Assembly (NCBI GenBank): GCA_009785875.1
Contig: WQUF01000093.1
Location: forward strand, 1-7,063
Reading direction: 5' to 3'
From: Oscillospiraceae bacterium
Lineage (GTDB): Bacteria > Bacillota > Clostridia > Clostridiales > Clostridiaceae
Length of the DNA: 7,063 nt
Shown here: one piece after another, positions 1-6,143 of the stretch
Numbering within the stretch: position 1 is the first letter of the stretch
Layout: each line of letters begins with the position of its first letter
Program-made: the position numbers and the translations under genes
Notes under the pieces: generated by a model
Database searches by the model: none
Told to the model about the DNA's origin: nothing
What the model saw: the letters and a program-made list of their open reading frames with translations, nothing else

Positions 1-330
1 ATAAAGCCTGCTGATGCTAAACCACGAGCTATAAACCTCTTAGAGAGAGTGGGAATCACAAGCGAACAGATGAGGCGATTTCCATCCCGATTGTCAGGAG
101 GGGAACAGCAACGGGTGGCTATCGCACGAAGCCTTGCAGCAGGTGCCAAGATCTTACTTGCAGACGAACCAACTGGAAATCTCGATGTGGCCAATACTAA
201 AAACATCATAGACATACTACAAGGATTGGCTCATAATGAGGGTTACTGCATTATCATCGTTACACATGACCTTGAAGTTGCCGATAGAGCTGACGTTGTT
301 TACCAGATGCGTGGTGGGGTCTTATCTTAA
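1..330 (+). CDS. ABC transporter ATP-binding protein, MacB/LolD type, 3' part only
   Basis: The reading frame is open from the first base of the window, so the gene starts upstream; only about 109 C-terminal residues are present and the Walker A and Q-loop are outside. What is visible is the second half of an ABC ATPase: signature LSGGEQQRVAIARSL, Walker B ILLADEP with the catalytic Glu, D-loop GNLD and switch histidine in VTHD. LADEPTGNLD followed by a short C-terminus ending near a THD motif is typical of the MacB/LolD/FtsE group, whose ATPases pair with separate FtsX-like permeases for export of peptides, lipids or antimicrobials, or for sensing them. No permease follows: a terminator comes directly after the stop, so any partner must lie upstream and this is the last gene of its operon. 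A GTG at 49 could be taken as a start, but the frame clearly continues to its left. The family call is firm; the substrate cannot be told. Confidence 0.93.
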   Translation: MKPADAKPRAINLLERVGITSEQMRRFPSRLSGGEQQRVAIARSLAAGAKILLADEPTGNLDVANTKNIIDILQGLAHNEGYCIIIVTHDLEVADRADVVYQMRGGVLS

Positions 331-332
331 TC

Positions 333-381
333 AGTACCCTTTTGATTATTTAGTAAGAAAATAATCAAAAGGGTACTTTTT
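333..381 (+). terminator. Rho-independent terminator of the ABC ATPase operon
   Basis: Starting two bases after the stop codon, positions 333-351 are perfectly complementary to 359-377, giving a 19-bp stem with a 7-base loop, followed by a run of T at 377-381. The base of the stem is GC-containing (AGTACCC/GGGTACT) and the top is AT-rich. On the opposite strand there is no T run after the stem, so it should work mainly rightward, although it also lies beyond the end of the convergent BRO-N gene. Confidence 0.9.
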
Positions 382-408
382 ACACTGCATATAGAACGGT
401 TATTTTAT

Positions 409-1254
409 TCATTCCCCATCTCTAGAAATAAGCTGAAAAAAATCAATAGCATTCTTTTCGCTTATAACCGACTTTTTTGTACGTTTTTCAATGTTACGTC
501 TTGTATTACCAGCCATTTTGCCACCGCTCCTTGCAACTTGTTTATTTTCTTCAAAAGTTTGAGGCTCATCTTTCTTTGAAATTTCCGTTGTTGTCGCTTC
601 TGCTAGCATATTCAAAACCAATTCGAGAGTTGACATGTTATCACGCAAATTTTCATTAGTTAAACCTTTAAGATTTTTATATTGCCTTGTAGTCAATCCA
701 GACCAAGCTTTTGTAATCACATCTGTTAAAACAGCACATTCAACACCTGTTTTTACACCTCTGTTTTCCCATTCATCGATTAATTCTTTTCGTACTTGTA
801 TCGCTTGAAGCCGTTGGTTTATCCATTCACGACTATAGCCTTTGTTCAGATATGTAACGAGAGCACGTTCAATGGCTTGTTCTGGATCAATCGTTTCATT
901 AATCCTTTCTTTTCCTATAGATGCAAGCCACAACTTGAATGGCTCCGCTTTTGGTGATGGTATGGATTGAATCAAACGTAAAAGTTGTTCTGTATTTGCA
1001 ACATCGGTTAATCTTTTTTTACCATCTTCTGAGGTCATTTTCAATTGCTGACAATTTGTCAGCAATTCATTTGCACCTTCTGCTTTAAGGCGTTCTTTCA
1101 GTTTTGCCCAATAATTGCTTGCTCCACGCTGTGCGGATTGATCAGTTAGTACGGCACACACATCTACAATGGAGAAAAACCACTCCTGTTTTTCTTCGTC
1201 CCACGATGTGCGGATGCGTTTATTTTCAAATAGTTGTATATTTTTATCTTCCAT
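409..1254 (-). CDS. BRO-N domain protein (phage antirepressor-like / DinD-like family)
   Basis: A complete 281-residue protein. Residues about 5-115 form a BRO-N domain (FENKRIRTSWDEE, FFSIVDVCAVL, YWAKLKERL, TNCQQLKM, DGKKRLTDVANTEQLLRLIQSIPSPKAEPFKLWLA), a DNA-binding module known from baculovirus BRO and phage antirepressor proteins. Residues about 116-281 form the C-terminal region seen in bacterial members of this family, including YSREWINQRLQAIQVRKELIDEW, TTRQYKNLKGL and a basic tail around KQVARSGGKMAGNTRR. The ATG at 1254 is preceded by AGGAAG seven bases upstream (1262-1267), which supports this start. The gene stands alone and converges on the ABC ATPase operon. These genes are common in gut bacteria and often sit near mobile DNA; their function is not well established, so a regulatory or phage-response role is inference. 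Codons for residues 62-72 (NELLTNCQQLK) contain a 25-base perfect palindrome that reappears upstream of the gene. A perfect minus-strand TATAAT at 1270-1275 is too close to the ribosome site to be a confident -10, so the promoter is unresolved. Confidence 0.9.
   Translation of the reverse strand: MEDKNIQLFENKRIRTSWDEEKQEWFFSIVDVCAVLTDQSAQRGASNYWAKLKERLKAEGANELLTNCQQLKMTSEDGKKRLTDVANTEQLLRLIQSIPSPKAEPFKLWLASIGKERINETIDPEQAIERALVTYLNKGYSREWINQRLQAIQVRKELIDEWENRGVKTGVECAVLTDVITKAWSGLTTRQYKNLKGLTNENLRDNMSTLELVLNMLAEATTTEISKKDEPQTFEENKQVARSGGKMAGNTRRNIEKRTKKSVISEKNAIDFFQLISRDGE
1043..1067. repeat. Dyad A: 25-base palindrome inside the BRO-N gene
   Basis: Positions 1043-1054 (AATTGCTGACAA) are the exact reverse complement of 1056-1067, around a single central T at 1055. 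It lies within the codons for residues 62-72 of the BRO-N protein. The 35-base stretch 1038-1072 matches 1386-1420 upstream of the gene except at two positions, and those two changes are mirror images in the palindrome. It could be an intragenic operator, an RNA hairpin, or a by-product of the conserved peptide. Confidence 0.85.
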
Positions 1255-1390
1255 ATAATTACTTCCTATATTATAGTTTTTATTTATAGTAATTATTGAC
1301 TGATATATTCATATTTAAACTTTTTTTTAGTAATAAAATAATTTTATTTTACCAATTTAATTTAGATAAGGAAAATATCGGTGTTTTTTC

Positions 1391-1415
1391 AACTGCTGAC
1401 AATTTGTCAGCAGTT
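1391..1415. repeat. Dyad B: intergenic near-copy of the BRO-N palindrome
   Basis: Positions 1391-1402 (AACTGCTGACAA) are the exact reverse complement of 1404-1415 around a central T at 1403. With flanks (1386-1420) it matches 1038-1072 inside the BRO-N gene at 33 of 35 positions. Both differences (1393 and 1413) keep the palindrome perfect. Read on the minus strand it encodes NELLTNCQQLK, the same peptide as the gene copy, but the match stops at the edges of the 35-base block. It lies 137 bases upstream of the BRO-N start codon. A protein-binding site is the simplest reading; identity of the protein is unknown. Confidence 0.85.
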
Positions 1416-1443
1416 CATTTATACTTACTGCATTATTAAACCA

Positions 1444-1466
1444 AATGGTTACAATTTGTAACCGTT
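1444..1466. repeat. Dyad C: GGTTACAA/TTGTAACC inverted repeat
   Basis: Arms 1447-1454 and 1456-1463 are perfectly complementary around a central T at 1455. The two outer A-T pairs (1444/1466 and 1445/1465) extend it, with a T-G mismatch at 1446/1464. The core ACAATTTGT is the same as in dyads A and B. Its shape also fits operators of OhrR/MarR-type regulators (TTACAA-TTGTAA), so it may belong to the downstream marR-ABC operon rather than to the BRO-N gene. Confidence 0.75.
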
Positions 1467-1481
1467 AGATTATTGTAATGC

Positions 1482-1505
1482 AACTGGTTACAATTATAAA
1501 AGTTG
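1482..1505. repeat. Dyad D: half-conserved fourth copy
   Basis: The left arm 1482-1493 (AACTGGTTACAA) matches the left arm of dyad B at 10 of 12 positions and shares TGGTTACAATT with dyad C (1446-1456 and 1485-1495, 39 bases apart). The right arm is degenerate, though CAACT (1481-1485) and AGTTG (1501-1505) still pair. It touches the possible -35 element TTGATT at 1503, a position suited to a repressor site. Confidence 0.5.
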
Positions 1506-1580
1506 ATTACCTTAATAATATTATATGCTATAGTACTAAATAGGGTGAGAGATTTTGATAAAACGATAAAACTCATAACC

Positions 1581-1609
1581 TTGACTTTAGAATTTAAAGC
1601 TGATAAAAT
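1581..1609 (+). promoter_or_regulatory. Predicted promoter of the marR-ABC operon
   Basis: TTGACT at 1581-1586, a 17-base spacer, then TAAAAT at 1604-1609, preceded by TG at 1601-1602 (extended -10). Each hexamer matches the sigma-A consensus at five of six positions. Transcription would begin near 1616, leaving a short leader before the ribosome site at 1624-1630. The dyads at 1444-1505 are upstream of it by more than 70 bases. Confidence 0.7.
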
Positions 1610-1623
1610 GTTAGTATCCTAAC

Positions 1624-1630
1624 AAAGGGG
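1624..1630 (+). promoter_or_regulatory. Ribosome binding site that points to an ATT start for marR
   Basis: AAAGGGG ends eight bases before the in-frame ATT at 1639, ideal spacing for initiation there. The ATG at 1631 directly abuts the GGGG, too close for use, and its frame ends at a TAG after 12 codons. No ATG, GTG or TTG occurs in the marR frame between the upstream stop (1612-1614) and the ATG at 1750. Confidence 0.65.
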
Positions 1631-1638
1631 ATGATAAA

Positions 1639-2076
1639 ATTAATATACAATCGCATAAGCTTATTATAGAGATAAAGTCCTTATCTAATCTAATTAAGAG
1701 AAAAATCGATAAGATCATTTCTTCTGAAGAAGACGATATTGTCACTGGAATGCAAGGCTTTATCATTGGTTATCTTTGCAGCCATAATGATTGTGATGTG
1801 TATCAAAGAGATATCGAAGCAGAGTTCAAAATCCGTCGCTCTACAGCAACTGGTATATTACAGCTTATGGAAAAGAATGGGCTTATCGAAAGAAAACTCG
1901 TCTCTTGCGATGCTAGGTTAAAAAAACTTGTTGTTACACAAAAAGCTGTGGACATGCACAATATATTTTTAGTTGGAATAGATGATATAGAGAGTAGTGC
2001 TAGAAGAGGACTTTCAGAAGATGAAATAAAAAAATTTCTAATAACATTAAATAAGATAAGAAAAAACATCGAATAG
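1639..2076 (+). CDS. MarR-family transcriptional regulator
   Basis: From the ATT at 1639 the protein is 145 residues, the usual length for MarR. It has an N-terminal dimerisation helix (HKLIIEIKSLSNLIKRKID), then MQGFIIGYL, a winged helix-turn-helix (DVYQRDIEAEFKIRRSTATGILQLMEKNGLI), the DxR wing motif in CDARLKKLVVT and a C-terminal dimerisation helix. The first ATG (1750) would remove about 37 residues, including most of the first helix, so it is unlikely. ATT is a very rare start codon, known from infC and pcnB of E. coli; a sequencing error or a one-base deletion in an ATG-GAT start is an alternative, since inserting a G after the ATG at 1631 would give MDKI in frame. The gene is first in an operon with two ABC exporter subunits 89 bases downstream, and regulators of this type usually repress such exporters until a ligand binds. 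The ligand is unknown. The family call is firm; the start is inferred. Confidence 0.88.
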   Translation: MNIQSHKLIIEIKSLSNLIKRKIDKIISSEEDDIVTGMQGFIIGYLCSHNDCDVYQRDIEAEFKIRRSTATGILQLMEKNGLIERKLVSCDARLKKLVVTQKAVDMHNIFLVGIDDIESSARRGLSEDEIKKFLITLNKIRKNIE

Positions 2077-2165
2077 TCACTTTAACATAGTGATAATTTT
2101 TAATTTTAAATAGCTTCACTTTATTGATGAAGCTTGCATATATATAAGTATTAAGGGGGATCAAG
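2077..2165 (+). promoter_or_regulatory. marR-exporter spacer with two small hairpins
   Basis: After the marR stop, TCACT (2077-2081) can pair with AGTGA (2089-2093), followed by a T-rich stretch, and AGCTTCA (2112-2118) pairs with TGAAGCT (2128-2134). These could form a weak attenuator that lowers transcription into the exporter genes, but the stems are short. A weak promoter such as TTCACT (2115-2120) with TATATA (2139-2144) is possible. The exporter ribosome site AAGGGGGA is at 2153-2160. Confidence 0.35.
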
Positions 2166-3905
2166 ATGATTAAAAAACTTGCGAAAAGCATAAGGCAGTA
2201 TAAAAAAGCTGCAATATTAACGCCAATATTCATGATACTAGAAGTTGCAATGGAAGTAATAGTTCCATTTTTAATGGCTAGTTTAATTGATTTTGGAATT
2301 TCAAAAGGAGATATGAATTATATTTGGAAAAGAGGATTGATCTTAATTCTTTTTGCTGCTTTATCATTAACATTTGGAGCATTTAGCGGAACTTTTGCAG
2401 CCAGAGCATCAGCAGGATTTGCAGCAAATTTAAGGCACGATATTTTTTATAATATTCAAGGTTTTTCCTTTAAAAATATCGATAAATTTTCTTCTTCAAG
2501 CCTTGTAACCAGGCTTACTACAGATATAACAAATGTGCAAAATGCTTTTCAGATGATAATTCGTCAAGCTGTCAGAAGCCCTGTTATGCTTACTTTATCT
2601 CTCGTCATGGCATTTAGAGTAAATTCGAAGATCTCTTTAATTTTTTTAGCTGTGGCTCCATTTTTAGGCATTGGATTATTTTTTATAATCTATAAAGTGC
2701 ACCCTATCTTTGTAAGGGTTTTTAACACATATGATAAGTTGAACAATGTAGTTCAGGAAAACTTAAGAGGCATTAGAGTTGTTAAATCTTTTGTGAGAGA
2801 AGATCTTGAAATAAATAAATTTGAGAATATTTCCAATGACATTTTTAAAGGCTTCACAAAAGCAGGAAAGAGGGTTTCTTTCAATGCTCCGCTTTTGCAA
2901 TTTTCTATTTATTCCTGCATGATTTTATTTTCATGGATTGGAGCAAAGCTGATAGTCTCACGTTCAATGACCACGGGAGAGCTTATGAGCATCATAACTT
3001 ATATTATGCAAATAATGATGAGCCTAAATCTTTTATCCATGGTCTTTGTCATGCTAATAATTTCAAGGGCTTCTGCAGAGAGGATCGTTGAAGTTTTAGA
3101 TGAGAAGTCAGATTTAGTAAATCCTGAGAACCCTGTTAAAAATGTTAAAGATGGATCTGTAACTTTTAAAAATGTTGATTTTAGCTATTTTAATAATAAA
3201 GAGAACCTTTGCTTGAGCGAAATAGACTTGAATATAACATCTGGAGAAACAGTAGGAGTCATCGGTGGTACAGGAAGTTCCAAGACGAGTTTGGTGCAGC
3301 TCATCCCAAGGCTTTATGATGTGACTAGCGGTTCTGTCTTAGTTGGGGGCGTTGATGTAAGGGATTATGATATTGAAAGCCTTCGTGACGAAGTTGCTGT
3401 TGTACTTCAAAAAAATGTGCTCTTTTCAGGAACTATAAAAGAAAATTTGCGCTGGGGAAATAAAGATGCTACAGATGGAGAGCTTATTCATGTTTGTAAA
3501 CTTGCTCAAGCTCATGAATTTATAAGTTCCTTTCCAAATGGATACGATACTTATATAGAACAAGGTGGTTCCAATGTATCTGGAGGTCAACGGCAAAGAT
3601 TATGCATCGCAAGAGCTCTTTTGAAAAAGCCAAAGATATTGATTTTGGATGATTCTACCAGTGCAGTCGATACCAGGACAGATTCCCTTATAAGGAAAGC
3701 TTTTAAAGAGGATATCCCTAATACAACTAAGTTCATAATTGCTCAGAGGATCCATTCTGTACAGGATGCAGATAAGATAATAGTGATGGATTCAGGTAAG
3801 ATCAATGCAGTAGGAACTCATGAAGAATTACTGGAAAACAACCAGATTTACAGAGAAGTTTATTATTCTCAGATGAAAGGCGGGGATTTCGATGCAGAAA
3901 GCTAA
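2166..3905 (+). CDS. Heterodimeric ABC exporter, subunit with degenerate ATP site
   Basis: A 579-residue half-transporter: an exporter membrane domain of about six helices (residues 15-300, with the ENLRGIRVVKSFVRE coupling region at 198-212) followed by a nucleotide-binding domain (about 330-570). Walker A is GGTGSSKTS (367-375), with Ser372 where the consensus has Gly. Q-loop Gln415 and the intact signature VSGGQ (471-475) are present. Walker B is ILILDDS (491-497), with Asp496 replacing the catalytic Glu, and the switch residue is Gln527 instead of His. These replacements mark the degenerate-site partner of heterodimeric exporters such as TM287/288, LmrCD and BmrCD. The intact signature would serve the partner's catalytic site. 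The ATG has AAGGGGGA five bases upstream. The next gene overlaps by 14 bases, so the subunits are probably translationally coupled and made in equal amounts. A multidrug or lipid-like substrate is likely from the family and the MarR regulator, but the substrate cannot be read from sequence. Confidence 0.93.
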   Translation: MIKKLAKSIRQYKKAAILTPIFMILEVAMEVIVPFLMASLIDFGISKGDMNYIWKRGLILILFAALSLTFGAFSGTFAARASAGFAANLRHDIFYNIQGFSFKNIDKFSSSSLVTRLTTDITNVQNAFQMIIRQAVRSPVMLTLSLVMAFRVNSKISLIFLAVAPFLGIGLFFIIYKVHPIFVRVFNTYDKLNNVVQENLRGIRVVKSFVREDLEINKFENISNDIFKGFTKAGKRVSFNAPLLQFSIYSCMILFSWIGAKLIVSRSMTTGELMSIITYIMQIMMSLNLLSMVFVMLIISRASAERIVEVLDEKSDLVNPENPVKNVKDGSVTFKNVDFSYFNNKENLCLSEIDLNITSGETVGVIGGTGSSKTSLVQLIPRLYDVTSGSVLVGGVDVRDYDIESLRDEVAVVLQKNVLFSGTIKENLRWGNKDATDGELIHVCKLAQAHEFISSFPNGYDTYIEQGGSNVSGGQRQRLCIARALLKKPKILILDDSTSAVDTRTDSLIRKAFKEDIPNTTKFIIAQRIHSVQDADKIIVMDSGKINAVGTHEELLENNQIYREVYYSQMKGGDFDAES

Positions 3906-5769
3906 ACCTAAAAACAGGATCAGCATGAAAACTGTCAGGCGTTTATTAGCATTTATTACAGAAAAGTACAAGCTTCCATTTATATTTGTATTTTTTTGTA
4001 TTCTGATGAGCACAATTGCTGGTGTTATAGGCAATATGTTCATTCAAAGATTAGTGGATGACTATATTACACCCCTTCTTTTGACGGATAATCCAGTGTT
4101 TACAGGTTTGTTACATGCATTGCTTTTGATGGCATTTATTTATATAATCGGAGTCTGTGCAACTCTGCTATATAATAGGATCATGGTTGTTATTTCTCAG
4201 GGTGTCATGAAAAATATAAGGGATGACTTGTTTTCTCATATGCAGACTTTGCCTATAAAATATTTTGATACTCATACCTTCGGAGATGTGATGAGCTGCT
4301 ACACTAATGACACCGATACTTTAAGGGAAATGCTTTCTCAGAGCATTCCTCAAGCTATCTCATCTACATCTATGATTATATCTGTTGTTTTTGCTATGCT
4401 CATAATAAACGCATATCTAAGTGCTATGGTGTTTGTTTGGGTTGTCATTATGCTCATTGTAATTCGCAAACTTGGAGGAAAATCTACTAGTTATTTTGTA
4501 AAACAACAAGCAACATTGGGCAAATTAGATGGTTATATCGAGGAAATGATAAATGGGCAAAAGGTAATCAAGGTCTTCTGTCATGAGAGAGAAGTAGAGG
4601 AAGAGTTTGACAGAAGAAACGATGAGCTTAGGGGACAATCTACTATGGCAAATACATTTGCGAATATAGTATTTCCAATCATGGCTAATTTAGGGAATCT
4701 TCAATATGTATTGATCGCTATATTAGGTGGAATAATGGCAATAAAAGGGATAGGAGCTGTCACATTAGGTGCAATTGCTTCGTTTTTAACGTTATCAAAG
4801 AGCATTTCAAATCCTATAGCTATGATATCTCAGCAGGTCAATTCTATAACCATGGCTCTTGCAGGAGCAGAGAGGATCTTTGATCTTTTAGATGAAAAAT
4901 CTGAAGAAGATGGAGGATTTGTAACTTTAGTAAATGCTAAGTATGAGGATGATGATTTAGTGGAATGCCATGAGCATACAGGAATATTTGCATGGAGAAT
5001 ACAACTTAAAGAGAATGTCCCTATTACTTATGTGAAATTAGAAGGCGATGTGCAGTTCTATAATGTGGATTTTGGTTATACTGAAAATAAACGAGTTTTG
5101 CACGATGTATCTATCTATGCTAATAAGGGGGAAAAAATAGCTTTAGTTGGGGCAACTGGTGCTGGAAAGACTACCATTACAAATTTGATCAACAGGTTTT
5201 ACGATATTGCAGATGGCAAAATAAGATTTGATGATATTAATATAAATACGATCAAGAAAAGTGATCTCCGCCATGCTTTAGGAGTAGTGCTTCAAGACAC
5301 AAATCTATTTACCGGAACTATTTATGATAATATACGCTATGGGAAACTAGATGCGACGGATGATGAAGTGATCAGAGCTGCAAAGCTTGCAAATGCACAT
5401 GATTTTATAATGCACCTTCCAAATGAATATAATACCGTGATTTCAGGTGATGGATCGAGTATTTCTCAAGGGCAGAAGCAATTAATATCCATCGCAAGAG
5501 CTGCTGTATATGATCCACCTGTGATGATTCTGGATGAAGCGACATCAAGCATAGATACCAGAACGGAAGAAATAATTCAAAAGGGTATGGATAGCCTTAT
5601 GCATGGGCGCACAGTATTTGTAATTGCTCATAGACTTTCTACAGTTCAAAACGCAGATGCTATAATGGTAATGGAAGATGGAAGAATTATAGAGAGAGGG
5701 AATCATGAATCGCTGCTTGAGAAGAAAGGTAAGTATTATCAGCTTTATACTGGGAGTTTTGAAGAATAA
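3892..5769 (+). CDS. Heterodimeric ABC exporter, subunit with catalytic ATP site
   Basis: A 625-residue half-transporter with an exporter membrane domain (about six helices, residues 28-325) and a nucleotide-binding domain (about 384-620). Walker A GATGAGKTT (420-428), Q-loop Gln468, Walker B MILDEA with Asp548 and Glu549, D-loop SSID and switch His580 are all intact. The signature is degenerate: ISQGQ (524-528) instead of LSGGQ. This is the mirror image of the first subunit, so the working ATP site is built from this subunit's Walker motifs and the first subunit's VSGGQ. Residues about 341-383 form an acidic insert between the two domains (from FVTLVNAK to ITYVKLEG) that is absent from the first subunit; similar inserts are known from this Bacillota exporter subgroup. 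The ATG lies inside the end of the upstream gene, with GGGG at 3882-3885 six bases before it. The operon ends 22 bases later at a terminator. Confidence 0.93.
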   Translation: MQKAKPKNRISMKTVRRLLAFITEKYKLPFIFVFFCILMSTIAGVIGNMFIQRLVDDYITPLLLTDNPVFTGLLHALLLMAFIYIIGVCATLLYNRIMVVISQGVMKNIRDDLFSHMQTLPIKYFDTHTFGDVMSCYTNDTDTLREMLSQSIPQAISSTSMIISVVFAMLIINAYLSAMVFVWVVIMLIVIRKLGGKSTSYFVKQQATLGKLDGYIEEMINGQKVIKVFCHEREVEEEFDRRNDELRGQSTMANTFANIVFPIMANLGNLQYVLIAILGGIMAIKGIGAVTLGAIASFLTLSKSISNPIAMISQQVNSITMALAGAERIFDLLDEKSEEDGGFVTLVNAKYEDDDLVECHEHTGIFAWRIQLKENVPITYVKLEGDVQFYNVDFGYTENKRVLHDVSIYANKGEKIALVGATGAGKTTITNLINRFYDIADGKIRFDDININTIKKSDLRHALGVVLQDTNLFTGTIYDNIRYGKLDATDDEVIRAAKLANAHDFIMHLPNEYNTVISGDGSSISQGQKQLISIARAAVYDPPVMILDEATSSIDTRTEEIIQKGMDSLMHGRTVFVIAHRLSTVQNADAIMVMEDGRIIERGNHESLLEKKGKYYQLYTGSFEE

Positions 5770-5791
5770 AGGATAATAAATATTATTATTA

Positions 5792-5821
5792 AAAAAGAGC
5801 TGCTGTTTTGCAGTTCTTTTT
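5792..5821. terminator. Bidirectional terminator between the exporter and toxin-antitoxin operons
   Basis: Positions 5792-5803 pair with 5810-5821 (12 bp, one G-T pair) around the loop TGTTTT. The right side ends in TTTTT (5817-5821) for the rightward exporter operon. On the minus strand the run of A at 5791-5796 becomes a T tract for the leftward yafQ transcript. Both convergent operons end within about 25 bases of it. Confidence 0.88.
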
Positions 5822-5843
5822 ACTCATTGATTTCATGGAGTTA

Positions 5844-6143
5844 CTACAACCCAAGCAAATCAGTATGGCTTCCTGTTCCATAAAGATAGAGAATCATAGT
5901 ATTTTCTTGCTTCTCGTACACAAGCAACCAATCGCTAGAGCCACCAATGTGACATTCGCGGAAACGCTTCAAATTACCTTTTAGCTGATGATCTTTCCAG
6001 TTTAACGGCAAAGGAATATCTTTTGCTAACTGGTCGATGACCCAATCAAGCAAGTTCATGTCAAGTCCTTGTTTTTCGGCGAGTTTGCGCATTCGTTTGT
6101 ATTTAGAGGACGGAAAAATAGAGTAAACAAAATTATCATTCAT
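5844..6143 (-). CDS. yafQ: YafQ-family type II toxin (mRNA interferase)
   Basis: A 99-residue RelE/YafQ-fold toxin, expected to cut mRNA on the ribosome when not bound by its antitoxin. The YafQ signature residues line up: KDH (His52), RECH (His65), DWLLVY (Asp71) and GTGSH (His93), corresponding to the catalytic His50, His63, Asp67 and His87 of E. coli YafQ; the Phe91 of E. coli is a Leu here. LPLNWKDHQLKGN and the C-terminal GTGSHTDLLG are typical of the family. Three in-frame ATGs are possible at 6158, 6146 and 6143. The last is chosen because AGAGG lies six bases upstream and the overlap with the antitoxin stop is then 8 bases; the first would give 104 residues. The overlap suggests coupled translation after the antitoxin. 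All key residues are intact, so the toxin is probably active. Confidence 0.9.
   Translation of the reverse strand: MNDNFVYSIFPSSKYKRMRKLAEKQGLDMNLLDWVIDQLAKDIPLPLNWKDHQLKGNLKRFRECHIGGSSDWLLVYEKQENTMILYLYGTGSHTDLLGL

Larger units (their letters stand above)
1255..1638. other. Long AT-rich intergenic region between the divergent BRO-N and marR genes
   Basis: About 380 bases with no convincing gene on either strand. It holds, from left to right: the BRO-N ribosome site (AGGAAG, minus strand, 1262-1267); an AT-only palindrome with 8-bp arms (1332-1339 and 1341-1348), probably compositional; dyads B, C and D (1391-1505) described separately; a possible weak + promoter with TTGATT at 1503 and TATGCT or TATAGT at 1524-1534 but poor spacing; a strong + promoter at 1581-1609; and the marR ribosome site at 1624-1630. 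No CRISPR, tRNA or riboswitch pattern was recognised. Confidence 0.7.

Noticed and set aside
49..330. A short complete ATPase gene starting at GTG 49.
   Set aside because: The frame is open to the window edge and the protein would have no Walker A; it is the end of a longer gene.
1043..1067. LexA/SOS box, because of the DinD-like relationship of the BRO-N protein.
   Set aside because: Neither the Gram-positive GAAC-N4-GTTC nor the enterobacterial CTG-N10-CAG pattern fits with correct spacing.
1332..1348. AT-only palindrome in the intergenic region.
   Set aside because: Composed only of A and T in a very AT-rich stretch; likely compositional.
1357..1467. Minus-strand frame through dyads B and C as a BRO-N pseudogene.
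   Set aside because: Similarity to BRO-N is limited to the dyad itself; the rest of the frame (ending YFPYLN) does not resemble the family.
1391..1505. A CRISPR array or simple iteron array.
   Set aside because: The units are palindromic, differ in sequence and have unequal spacing (52 and 39 bases between centres), with no spacer-repeat pattern and no cas or replication gene.
1503..1534. Promoter TTGATT with TATGCT or TATAGT for the marR operon.
   Set aside because: Spacing is 15 or 20 bases, poor compared with the 17-base extended -10 promoter at 1581-1609; kept only as a possibility.
1750..2076. MarR protein starting at the first ATG (1750).
   Set aside because: It would lack the N-terminal dimerisation helix, has no ribosome site close upstream, and the frame continues upstream with MarR-like sequence.
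1803..2233. Minus-strand reading frames opposite marR and its spacer.
   Set aside because: Low-complexity hydrophobic shadows of real genes with no ribosome site or family resemblance.
3270..3300. Walker A of exporter subunit 1 (Ser for Gly) as evidence of a dying gene.
   Set aside because: As I recall, the GGTGSSK form is common in this subgroup, and the frame, signature and operon structure are intact.
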